Source: Roseburia sp. CAG:303
GTDB lineage: Bacteria > Bacillota > Clostridia > Lachnospirales > Lachnospiraceae
NCBI GenBank assembly: GCA_000437755.1
Contig: FR900145.1
Span: forward strand, 45,428-109,427
DNA length: 64,000 bases
Reading direction: 5' to 3'
Below, piece by piece: positions 18,266-27,100 of the stretch (its first letter is position 1; each line of letters begins with the position of its first letter). Made by a program: the position numbers and the translations under genes. The notes beneath the pieces are model-generated. The model worked only from the letters and a program-made list of their open reading frames with translations. It did not search any database and had not been told where the DNA came from.

Positions 18266-18303
18266 GGCAGATGGCGGAAAAAATCCGGCTGTCTGCCTTT
18301 TTC
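18266..18303 (+). terminator. Terminator after gltD
   Basis: Imperfect stem: GGCAGA (18266-18271) pairs with TCTGCC (18292-18297), with an inner paired region, followed by TTTTTC. Confidence 0.65.
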
Positions 18304-18400
18304 TATTATTATAATAGGAACAAAAATTCGCAGTTTAATTCATTATACGAAGAAAACAGTGCTATTATGGGAAAATTCTGCTGAAACTATAAGAGAGTTA

Positions 18401-18429
18401 TTGACAGAACTACAAAGTTATATTATGAT
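18401..18429 (+). promoter_or_regulatory. Promoter for the sugar-phosphate transferase gene
   Basis: TTGACA (18401-18406), 17-nt spacer, TATGAT (18424-18429), about 44 nt upstream of the ATG at 18473. Confidence 0.75.
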
Positions 18430-18472
18430 GATATAGTTAGAAAATAATAATAAGATGGGATGATTTTAGAAA

Positions 18473-19894
18473 ATGTACAAGAGAGAATCAGGAAGCTGGT
18501 TAAAGCATGGTGATTTTATTATACTGGATATTCTGTGTATACAGATCGCCCTGCTGGTGGCATATATGTTCCGGAATGGATTTGAATTTCCGTGGAAAAA
18601 TGACACCTATCAGCAGATGGCATTTATTTTGACCATTATGGATATTGTGGTCGTTTTTTTTATGCAAAGTTATAAAGGAATTCTGAGAAGGGGATATTTC
18701 CGGGAATTTAAAGAAACTTTACTTCATGTATCAGCAACCATCACGGGTTTTATATTGTTCAATTTTATAACAAAGTCGGGACAGCAGTATTCCAGAATGG
18801 TGGTTGTACTGATGTGGGAAATAGCCATTATCCTGTGTTATATGATAAGGGTATGGAGAAAGAAAGTTTTAAAAAGCCGGGCGGCTCTGACACAGAAGGG
18901 AAAAAAGGCTCTGGTAATTCTTTCAGACTATGCCATGGCGGAAACCTTTGCGGGCAGAATCAGTAAGAATAATTACAGTGACAGGAAGCTTGCAGGTATC
19001 ATAGTAACGGACAGAGATTTGACAGGACAGACGATAAAGGGGATTCCTGTTGTAGCGGATCGGAAAAATGCCGTGAATTACCTCTGTCAGAACTGGGTGG
19101 ATGAGGTCATTACCTGTTATAATAACAACGAAGATGTGATCAATCCGATTCTTGAGGATTGCAGGGAAATGGGAATTACCGTCCACATTGCACTGACAAA
19201 ATGTGGAATAGAAGGTGCAAAGAGGAGAATAGAAAACGTGGGCGGATATACAGTGGTAACGAATTATATTACCTCGGCAAGCAACAGGCAGATCTTCCTC
19301 AAACGGCTGATGGATATCTGCGGTGGTATCGTCGGATGTCTTATTACCCTGATACTATTCCTGTTTGTTGCACCTGCAATCTACATCAAATCTCCCGGAC
19401 CGATCTTCTTTTCCCAGATTCGTGTAGGAAAAAACGGAAAGAAATTCCGGATTTATAAATTCCGTAGTATGTATATGGATGCTGAAGAGCGCAAAAAAGA
19501 GCTGATGAAGCAGAACAAAGTAAAAGACGGTATGATGTTTAAAATGGATCATGACCCGCGCATTATCAAGGGAGTGGGGAATTTTATCCGGAAAACCTCG
19601 ATCGATGAATTTCCACAGTTCTTCAATGTTTTAAAAGGTGATATGAGCCTTGTGGGAACAAGACCGCCGACGGTGGACGAATGGGAGAAATACAATAAGC
19701 ATCACAGAAGAAGAATGGCGATTAAGCCGGGACTGACCGGTATGTGGCAGATCAGTGGCAGGAGCAGCATTACGGACTTTGATGAGGTTGTTGCACTGGA
19801 TACAAAATACATAGCAGAATGGAATATCGGACTCGACATTAAGATCTTATTTAAGACGGTCGGAGTTATATTTACAGGAAAAGGATCGCAGTAA
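18473..19894 (+). CDS. Undecaprenyl-phosphate sugar-1-phosphate transferase, polyprenyl glycosyl-1-P transferase family
   Basis: Such enzymes load the first sugar onto undecaprenyl phosphate to start exopolysaccharide or capsule repeat synthesis at the membrane. The 473-residue protein has four N-terminal membrane helices (within residues 12-135), a CoA-binding-like middle domain, a further helix near 285-310, and the conserved catalytic core: KRLMDICGG, SPGPIFFSQIRVGKNGK, FRSMYMDAE, RKTSIDEFPQF and GTRPPT. Architecture matches WcaJ/CpsE-type enzymes. No other polysaccharide genes adjoin it, so it is an orphan here. Sugar specificity is unknown. Confidence 0.93.
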   Translation: MYKRESGSWLKHGDFIILDILCIQIALLVAYMFRNGFEFPWKNDTYQQMAFILTIMDIVVVFFMQSYKGILRRGYFREFKETLLHVSATITGFILFNFITKSGQQYSRMVVVLMWEIAIILCYMIRVWRKKVLKSRAALTQKGKKALVILSDYAMAETFAGRISKNNYSDRKLAGIIVTDRDLTGQTIKGIPVVADRKNAVNYLCQNWVDEVITCYNNNEDVINPILEDCREMGITVHIALTKCGIEGAKRRIENVGGYTVVTNYITSASNRQIFLKRLMDICGGIVGCLITLILFLFVAPAIYIKSPGPIFFSQIRVGKNGKKFRIYKFRSMYMDAEERKKELMKQNKVKDGMMFKMDHDPRIIKGVGNFIRKTSIDEFPQFFNVLKGDMSLVGTRPPTVDEWEKYNKHHRRRMAIKPGLTGMWQISGRSSITDFDEVVALDTKYIAEWNIGLDIKILFKTVGVIFTGKGSQ

Positions 19895-19906
19895 TGCGGT
19901 CCTTTT
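19879..19906 (+). terminator. Terminator overlapping the transferase stop codon
   Basis: Eleven-pair stem AAAAGGATCGC (19879-19889) / GCGGTCCTTTT (19896-19906) with one G-U pair. The stop codon 19892-19894 is in the loop. Between it and 20148 I see only a small hairpin (20063-20069 with 20078-20084) and no gene. Confidence 0.75.
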
Positions 19907-20148
19907 GATATTGCAGACGATGTGAGGAGAGTATACAAGTCCAATGGCAGAATGTAAAAATGGAGTTTTGATGAAAAAATAGTAAGGCAGTGTGAAAAAA
20001 TAATAAAATTACAGAAGAAAACCACCTGGAAACTTCCTGAAAGTGTAAGGATGGGTGACTGAAAATGCCACAAATACGGCATTTATACAAAGTGAACAAA
20101 AGAATATAAAAAAATGGCTGATATATGAAAAAAATGTGAATAAAAAGG

Positions 20149-20180
20149 TTGACAAAATTATCATTGAGAGTTATTATAAT
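20149..20180 (+). promoter_or_regulatory. Strong promoter for the first surface-protein gene
   Basis: TTGACA (20149-20154) with TATTAT at 17-nt spacing (20172-20177), running into TATAAT (20175-20180). A GTTACCC/GGGGAAC hairpin with one mismatch (20198-20215) follows near the expected transcript 5-prime end and may stabilise the mRNA. Confidence 0.75.
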
Positions 20181-20244
20181 GCTTGTAAAAAATAAAGGTT
20201 ACCCAAAAGGGGAACGAATATTTAAAATGGAGGTATTTCTTATT

Positions 20245-21087
20245 ATGAAGAAGAAATTTTTTGCAGTAGCAATGGCTACAACAATGGCACTTTCAACAGC
20301 TATGTCAGCTTCAGCTGCAACAGTAGAAGGTGCTTGGTGGGCACAGTGGACAGAAGGATATGAGTTAGCTGATGGTGCAACTCTTGAATTTGATGTTACT
20401 GTTAAAGGTGGAGATGCAGTATGGAACAACGTTGCAGCTGTATTTGCAAATGCTAAGACAACAGGTACAAAGGCACCAGCTGATGAAGTTGGAAGCTCAT
20501 ACAAAGAATATGCTGTAGTCCGTGGTGATAACTGGGGCTGGGGCGGCGGAGATAACAAGTCCGTTGATGGTTCTGATATCACATACGAAGGCGGTATCGC
20601 TGATGAAGCTTTAGGCGGAGATGCTGGATTTGTCGCAATGATGAAAGATGCTAAGCTTGCTGTAACTATCACAAGAAGTGGTAATGATGTAACTTATACA
20701 TATAAGGCAACAGGTGCAAACGGAAGTGCAACAACAAGAACAGCTAAATTCTCAGCAAATATGGGTAATGGATGCTATGTATTCTTTGTTCCTGATACAT
20801 CAACAGTAACAGTTGACAAGAAGGCAGCAGCTGATGCAGGAACAACAGCAGCAGCTGATACAAAGAAAGATAATAATGCAACAACAGCAGCTGCACCAGC
20901 AGATAAGAAAGATAATGCAGCAACAACAGCTGCAGCAGCAGATAAGAAAGATAACACAGCTACAACAAAGGCAGCAACAAAGACATCTCCTAAGACAGGT
21001 GATGTAGCTCCTATCGCAGCATTAGGTGCAGTAGCAGTAGTAGCTTGCGCTGGTGTAGTAGTTTCTAGAAAGAAAGTTACAGAATAA
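20245..21087 (+). CDS. Secreted surface protein with Trp-rich beta domain and SPKTGD sorting signal (paralogue 1)
   Basis: The start at 20245 follows TGGAGGT. The first 24 residues form a signal peptide ending SASA. Residues about 25-190 are a Trp-rich, probably beta-sandwich domain with GAWWAQWTEGYELADG, KGGDAVWNNVAAVF and VVRGDNWGWGGGDNK. Next comes an Ala/Thr/Lys linker with three near-repeats of ADKKDN, then SPKTGD, a hydrophobic helix and SRKK. That C-terminus is a sortase-type sorting signal in which SPKTG replaces LPXTG. The protein is therefore likely wall-anchored. Codon use is very biased (ACA, GCA and GCT), suggesting high expression. The exposed tryptophans hint at glycan binding, but no named family is recognised. 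Confidence 0.8.
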   Translation: MKKKFFAVAMATTMALSTAMSASAATVEGAWWAQWTEGYELADGATLEFDVTVKGGDAVWNNVAAVFANAKTTGTKAPADEVGSSYKEYAVVRGDNWGWGGGDNKSVDGSDITYEGGIADEALGGDAGFVAMMKDAKLAVTITRSGNDVTYTYKATGANGSATTRTAKFSANMGNGCYVFFVPDTSTVTVDKKAAADAGTTAAADTKKDNNATTAAAPADKKDNAATTAAAADKKDNTATTKAATKTSPKTGDVAPIAALGAVAVVACAGVVVSRKKVTE

Positions 21088-21128
21088 TTTAACATAGTAT
21101 AGAAACAATACTTAAGCAATGATAATTG

Positions 21129-21156
21129 AAGAGAAGTACGCACTGTACTTCTCTTT
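21129..21156 (+). terminator. Hairpin between surface-protein genes 1 and 2
   Basis: Perfect 11-bp stem AAGAGAAGTAC (21129-21139) / GTACTTCTCTT (21145-21155). The T-run is short, so it may only partly terminate. No clear promoter was found between it and the second gene, so partial read-through is plausible. Confidence 0.65.
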
Positions 21157-21272
21157 AATTGCATATTGGAGAAAATTGGAAGATATTTTCACAATTCAGG
21201 AAAACCCGGGAGGTTTTTATATTAGAGTCATCAATATGGTGAAATATACATTGATTTTAGGAGGAAAGTTAA

Positions 21273-22562
21273 ATGATGAAGAAGAAATTTTTTGCAGTAG
21301 CATTAGCTACAACAATGGCAGTTTCAACTGTTATGACAGCTTCAGCTGAAACTATTTCAGGTGCATGGTGGACATCATGGAGCCAGGGCTATGAAGTGGC
21401 AGATGGAGAAACTGTTGAGTTTGATATGGAACTCAAAGGTGGAGATGCAGTGTGGAACAATGTTGCGGCTGTATTTGTAAATGGTAAGACAACCGGTACA
21501 ACAGCACCGGCAGATGAAGTAGCAGGATATAAGGAATACGCAGTAGTCCGTGGTGATAACTGGGGCTGGGGCGGTGGAGATAACAAAACCGTTGACGGCA
21601 ATGACATTTCTTATCAGGGTGGAATCGCAGATTTAGGAGATGCAGATTTTATTGCAACAATGAAAGATGCACATCTTGAGGTAAGCGTTACCAGAGAAGG
21701 AAATGATATCGAATATACATACACAGCAATAGGTGCAAATGGAATTGAAACAACTAGAACAGTAAACTTTACATCAGATCTGAGTGAAGGATGCTATGTA
21801 TTCTTTGTTTCTGATGGTTCAACTGTAGATATTTCTCTTGTTGAAGAAGATCCTTCAGAAGATCCAACAGATGATACAAAGAAGGATGATACAACAGAAG
21901 CAACCACAAAGAAAGATGATGCTGCAAAGGAAACAACTACAAAGAAGGAAGAATCTACCACAAAGAAGGAAGAATCTACTACAGCTGCAACAAGTGTAAA
22001 GACTGAAGCTACAGCTACAGATGCTGCTAAGGCTGGTGCAACTGTAACAGGAACAAATGTACCAACAGGTGCAACTGTAACAGTAAACACTGTAACAGAC
22101 AAAGATACACTTGCTAAAGTAGACAAGGCTGTAAAAGATACTTTAAGCAGCAAAGTAGGCAAGTATGCAGTATTAGACATTACTATGCTGGATGCAGCAG
22201 GTGCAAAGATTCAGCCTTTAAACAATGGCAATGTTCTTGTAACTATCGATGTTCCTTCAACATTAGATGCAAACAAAGGACTTGTTGTATATCGTATGGA
22301 AGATAACGGAACTTTAACAGAGTTAAAGACATCTGTTGAAAATGGTAAAGTTTCTTTTGAAACAAATCATTTCAGCACATACATCGTAGCAGAGAAAGCA
22401 GCCGTAGCAGAAGAAACAACTACAGCAGCTGCTGCAAAAGAAACAACTACAGCAAAGACAAATTCACCAAAGACAGGTGATACAGCTCCAGTTGCAGCTC
22501 TTATGGTTGTAGCATTAGGTGCTTGCGGTGCAGTTATCGCATCTAAGAAAAAGAATGCTTAA
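21273..22562 (+). CDS. Secreted surface protein with Trp-rich beta domain and SPKTGD sorting signal (paralogue 2)
   Basis: AGGAGG lies 8 nt before ATG 21273. The 429-residue product repeats the architecture of the first: signal peptide ending TASA, then the same Trp-rich domain (GAWWTSWSQGYEVADG and the identical VVRGDNWGWGGGDNK). A Thr/Lys/Glu-rich linker follows (about 195-245, with KKEESTT repeats). A second beta domain of about 110 residues ends ETNHFSTYIVAE, a motif common in Firmicutes surface proteins. The C-terminus is NSPKTGD, a hydrophobic helix and SKKKNA. It arose by duplication of gene 1 with an added domain. Sortase anchoring is inferred; ligand unknown. Confidence 0.8.
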   Translation: MMKKKFFAVALATTMAVSTVMTASAETISGAWWTSWSQGYEVADGETVEFDMELKGGDAVWNNVAAVFVNGKTTGTTAPADEVAGYKEYAVVRGDNWGWGGGDNKTVDGNDISYQGGIADLGDADFIATMKDAHLEVSVTREGNDIEYTYTAIGANGIETTRTVNFTSDLSEGCYVFFVSDGSTVDISLVEEDPSEDPTDDTKKDDTTEATTKKDDAAKETTTKKEESTTKKEESTTAATSVKTEATATDAAKAGATVTGTNVPTGATVTVNTVTDKDTLAKVDKAVKDTLSSKVGKYAVLDITMLDAAGAKIQPLNNGNVLVTIDVPSTLDANKGLVVYRMEDNGTLTELKTSVENGKVSFETNHFSTYIVAEKAAVAEETTTAAAAKETTTAKTNSPKTGDTAPVAALMVVALGACGAVIASKKKNA

Positions 22563-22605
22563 TCAGCAGGAATTCTGATTCTGAAAAAGATAAAGGATAA
22601 ATAGA

Positions 22606-22640
22606 AGCGGGAGAGAATTGCAGGATTCTCTCCTGCTTAT
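22606..22640 (+). terminator. Terminator after surface-protein gene 2
   Basis: Stem AGCGGGAGAGAAT (22606-22618) / ATTCTCTCCTGCT (22625-22637) with one G-U pair. Confidence 0.7.
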
Positions 22641-22675
22641 ATGTTTGGGAAGTTCACAGAACTTTTTCTATCTTG

Positions 22676-22704
22676 TTGACGTTGCATAAAAAATGTGGTA
22701 GAAT
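22676..22704 (+). promoter_or_regulatory. Promoter for the third surface-protein gene
   Basis: TTGACG (22676-22681), 17-nt spacer, TAGAAT (22699-22704), about 70 nt ahead of the ATG at 22777. Confidence 0.7.
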
Positions 22705-22776
22705 AAATGCAAATTTATGAAAGGTTACATAAATTTATCATATTTCAATAATATGTGAAAGGGAGGCTTTTTTATC

Positions 22777-23601
22777 ATGAAGAAAAGATTATTAACAGTA
22801 GCAGGAGCTACAGTATTAGCACTCAGCATGAGTGTATCTGCATTCGCAGCAGATGTTGTAACAGAAGATAAGGATTATGGTACAGCTGGTAATGCAGTTG
22901 AAAACAAGACTGGCTGGGGTTCTAATCTGAACGGACAGTTTGCAATCGAAGATAATCAGAAGATTACATTTACTTTTGATTCCCAGAGCGCAGATACATC
23001 AAATGCAGTATTTGGATGGGTTGCAGAAATTACAGATAATGCAAGCTACTTTACAATTACACAGGGAGCTACCTGCTGGTTTGCACCGGACGGTTCACCT
23101 TGGAAGACGGGATATGATGCTGGTGATAATGGCTGGGATATTCAGAAGAGCTGGGCTGATGACGAAGCAAATGCATATGCAGAAGCTATGGCGGATGCAA
23201 AAGTAACTCTTGATGTTACAAGATCAGGAAACCAGATCATCTTTGAATCAAAAGCTACAGGATCTGATGGAAAAGAATATACACAGACAATTAAAGGAAT
23301 CTTTAAGGAAGCGCCTACAGGAACATTATATCTTCAGGTTGGTTGTGACCATGGTTCCATGACATTATACAGTGCTAAATATTCAGAAGCCGGTAAGGTA
23401 GAACAGGCAACTGTAAAAGAAAAAGTAACCTTAAAACCAAACATGAATGCAAACAAAGGTGTTGCAGGAAGCAATGACAGCACAAGCGAATCAAATGACA
23501 GCGATTCAAGCACAACAGTTATCGTTGTAGTTGTAGCGGTAGTATTGGTTGTAGCTGTAGTAGCAGGTGTACTGGTAGCAACAAAGAAAAAGAATAACTA
23601 A
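22777..23601 (+). CDS. Secreted membrane-anchored protein, distant relative of the two preceding surface proteins
   Basis: GGGAGG precedes ATG 22777. The 274-residue protein has a signal peptide ending SAFA and a beta-rich domain (about 28-215) with several Trp residues. Its strand motif VTLDVTRSGNQIIFESKATG parallels the VTITRSGNDVTYTYKATG of the first paralogue. A short Ser/Asp/Thr linker and a C-terminal Val-rich helix ending ATKKKNN follow. Unlike the other two it lacks SPKTGD, so it is probably held by the helix rather than by sortase. The shared strand motif and adjacency support common ancestry. Function is unknown; binding of a glycan is a guess. Confidence 0.75.
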   Translation: MKKRLLTVAGATVLALSMSVSAFAADVVTEDKDYGTAGNAVENKTGWGSNLNGQFAIEDNQKITFTFDSQSADTSNAVFGWVAEITDNASYFTITQGATCWFAPDGSPWKTGYDAGDNGWDIQKSWADDEANAYAEAMADAKVTLDVTRSGNQIIFESKATGSDGKEYTQTIKGIFKEAPTGTLYLQVGCDHGSMTLYSAKYSEAGKVEQATVKEKVTLKPNMNANKGVAGSNDSTSESNDSDSSTTVIVVVVAVVLVVAVVAGVLVATKKKNN

Positions 23602-23638
23602 CTAGAATATAAGACAGAATTATTATTGAATTATGATA

Positions 23639-23667
23639 AGAAAAGAGGCAGGTGATGCCTCTTTTCT
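23639..23667 (+). terminator. Terminator after the third surface-protein gene
   Basis: Perfect 12-bp stem AGAAAAGAGGCA (23639-23650) / TGCCTCTTTTCT (23656-23667), loop GGTGA. From here to 23900 the sequence is A/T-rich with no gene that I can support. Confidence 0.8.
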
Positions 23668-23900
23668 GGTTCTATGAGAAAATTAAAATATGAACAGATT
23701 TTGAATTTGTCTGGTTTTAATAGCATGGAAAATTTTCTATAGTAAAATTGCACAAAAACGGAAGCCTGATAAGAAAATGAGAAAAATGCAGAAAAAAGTA
23801 AAAAACGGGCTTTGATTATTGCGTGAAAGAACTGAAAAAAACATGAGAATTGAGGAAAAACAGAAGAATAGGGAGAAAAGTAAATGATAAATTGTGTCGC

Positions 23901-23933
23901 TATTTGGCAAAAAGTATCATTATTTTGCAAAAA
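23901..23933 (+). promoter_or_regulatory. Two direct repeats upstream of the transport-operon promoter
   Basis: TATTTGGCAAAAA (23901-23913) and TATTTTGCAAAAA (23921-23933) are spaced exactly 20 bp, about two helical turns, and end roughly 50 bp before the -35 element. The position suits an activator binding to one DNA face. The regulator is unknown and no regulator gene lies nearby. Confidence 0.4.
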
Positions 23934-23983
23934 TTCAAAATAAGATAGTTGTAATATTTCAACAAAAAATAGAACATATCAGA

Positions 23984-24012
23984 TTGACATATATGGCGAA
24001 ATTGTATATAAT
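23984..24012 (+). promoter_or_regulatory. Consensus promoter of the transport operon
   Basis: TTGACA (23984-23989), 17-nt spacer, TATAAT (24007-24012): a full match to the primary sigma consensus. The leader to ATG 24116 is about 95 nt. Confidence 0.85.
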
Positions 24013-24115
24013 ATTAACATAGTATAAGTGCGACCAGGCCTGCCTTCTTGTGTAAAATGACTAGAGAAGAGGGGTTTATTGTGCTTAAATATCAAATTAA
24101 GAGGAGGCATGTTTT

Positions 24116-27100
24116 ATGAAACGTCGAGGCCTGACAAGGGTTGTGGCATTAGCAACAGTTGTTACCATGATGTCTGCGGAATTATCTGCATATGCGACAG
24201 AGAACGTAGACACAGCTGCAGGTACATCAACTGAAGCCACAGCGGAATCAGACGAGGCAGTGACTACCGATTTATCGGATGGCGATGCGAAAGCAGTCAC
24301 CGATGAAACAACGGGAACTGTCGAAAATGAAAGGCTTGAACACAATTATGAAATAGTCAGCAAGAGTTATAAGAATCCTGTCTATACTGGCGAATCGATT
24401 GTGTATTCTGCAGAAGATGTTTTTGATGCAGAATCAAGTTCAGCCTTATTGGTAACTGATAAAAAAGAAACACATGACTATGGTGCATCAGCCGTAGAAT
24501 TGGGTTTGAATGATGAGGGAGCTGTTGATGAAAGTGGAAATGCGCTTCCGGGTAAAGTTGCTAAGTTAAAATTAAATGTAGAAAAAGCAGGTGTATATGC
24601 AGTCGCTTTTGATTATATTACAAATGACGAAGATTCCATACTTGTCCCGGAACTTTCATTATCATTAAATGGCGAGGTTCCATTTTATGAGTGTAACAGA
24701 TTAATATATGAGAATTACTGGGCACCGGCAATTGATGAAGATACCGGAAAGGCGGTTAAGGAAACTGACCGTTATGGAAATCAGATCGTTGCAAGCCCGG
24801 AAAAAGTAATGAAATGGCAGAAGAAATATATTATGGATGCCAGCTACAGATACTCAACTCCATTAATGCTTGAGTTAAAACAGGGAGAGAATGAGATTGG
24901 ACTTACCCTGACAGAAGGCTCACTTATGATTGGAAATGTTTATCTGGAAGCAGAACCGGAACTGAATGAAGTTAAGACAGGAACTTCAGCAGAAGGAAGT
25001 AACATAATTACAGCACAGGCCGCAGAACCAGATTACAAGAATGATTCTGCAATCAGAGCTACCTGTGAGTATGACCCTGACCTGGATCCTTATGATGCAA
25101 AGACAAAGGTGCTCAATATTATTGACAGTGCTTCATTCTCAGGAGCAGGACAGAGTCTTACATACAAGTTTAATGTAGAAAAAGAAGGATATTATTATCT
25201 TGCATATCATTACCGTCAGGCAGATAAGACCGATATGCCGGTATTTGCCAACATTGTTATAGATCAGCAGCTGTTTATAACAGACGATGATAATGCAGCA
25301 ACAAATGATGCTTTAACATCTTATGCATTTGATTACACAAAGTCTTTCCAGAATGAAACCATTACGGACAAGGATGGAAAGAAGATGGCAATCTACTTCT
25401 CGGCAGGAGAACATACTATTACAACTACGATTTCAAATGACGTTCTTCGTCAGACACTTCAGGTTGTAGATCAGATTTCCAGCGAAGTAAGTGATTTGTC
25501 ACTGGAAGTATCAAAAGTGTCAAGTACAACAGATAAGTACAGAAGTATTAAGATTACAGACTATGTACCGGATATCAATGACAGACTTGACAGATGGATG
25601 AAAGAACTGACTGAAGAATATGACAGACTTGCTGCTTATTCTCCGGAAGAGAATGTCGGAGCACTTTCTTCACTGAATCTTGCGATTGAGAAACTTAAGA
25701 GTCTTGCAGAAGAACCAAACAAGATTCCTTACCGTGTGAAAGAACTTAGTACAAGCTCCAGTTCAGTAAATCAGTATATTGCAAACTTTATTACAGATAT
25801 TACAAAGAATGCGATTTCATTAGACAGAGTTTATCTCTATCAGGATGATACAGAACTTCCGGGTAAAGCAAGCATCTTTACCAAGATCTGGGGTTCTATT
25901 TTAAGATTCCTGGCATCTTTTGACAGTCAGGCATACTCGGTTGATAATTCAGATGATACCCATTTACAGGTATGGATTAACAGACCAAGACAGTATCTGG
26001 AAATTATTCAGAGAATGATTGATAATGAATTTACAGCAAAGACAGGTATTAAGGTAGACTTATCCATTATGCCTGATGCACAGAAACTGATTCTGTCAAA
26101 TGCGGCGGGAAATGCGCCGGATGTGGCACAGGCAGTTGATTATGCACTCCCGATTGAATTTGCAATGAGAGATGCAGCAGTAGATTTAACACAGTTTGAC
26201 GGAGCAAAAGAAGTTCTGGAACAGTTTTCACCAGGTTTATTCGTTCCTTCCACAATGAACGGAGGAATTTATTCATTGCCGGAAACATTCTACTTCTGGG
26301 TACTCTTCTACAGAACAGATATTTTAAACAAACTTGACATTGAAGTACCGGAGACAATCGAAGAAGTAGAAGAATTACTTCCGGAATTAAAGAACAGAGG
26401 TCTTGATTTCTTCTATCCGACAGCAGGTACAACAGGTACAAGAACATTTGCGATGACCACACCATTGATTTATCAGAATGGCGGTGCTTTATATGACAAG
26501 ACAGCCGGTGATACAACACTTGACAGTGAGGCATCCATTAACGGATTTACAACATTAACAGAATTATTTACAATTTATGATATTCCACAGGAAATCACAA
26601 GTTTCTATCAGCATTTCAGAAACGGAGATATTCCGATTGGTGTTTCAGATTACTTCATGTACAGTACTTTGATTACAGCAGCTCCTGATATTGAAAACTC
26701 ATGGCAGATTTCACTTGTTCCTGGTGTAAAAGATGAGGATGGAAACATTCAGCGTCAGACAGCCGGTGCAGCACAGTCATCCATGGTTCTTAAGAACTCA
26801 AGAAAAGCAAAAGTTGCATGTACAGAAGGTTATGGAAACAGCCAGAATGGTGAGATGGACAGACAGGAAGCTGCATGGGAGTACTTAAAGTGGTGGATGG
26901 ATACAGATACTCAGGTTGAGTTCGGTACAACACTTCAGACAACATACGGTGAATCCTATATCTGGAACTCAGCAAATACAGAAGCATTCTCAAAACTTCC
27001 ATGGAAGAGCCGTGATAAGCAGATTATTCTTGAACAGATGGATAATATTCAGGAAACACCGCGTATCCCTGGTACTTATATGTTAGAGAGAGAATTAAGT

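Noticed and set aside
19907..20148. Possible c-di-GMP or other riboswitch upstream of the first surface protein
   Set aside because: I compared it with the known aptamer cores that I recall and found no match; the region lies upstream of the promoter and so is not in the mRNA leader.
20149..20244. TTG-initiated extension of the first surface protein
   Set aside because: The TTG is the first base triplet of the -35 promoter element, so it cannot be in the transcript.
21119..21349. 76-codon plus-strand frame across the gap between surface-protein genes 1 and 2
   Set aside because: It spans a hairpin terminator and runs out of frame into the next gene; no ribosome binding site.
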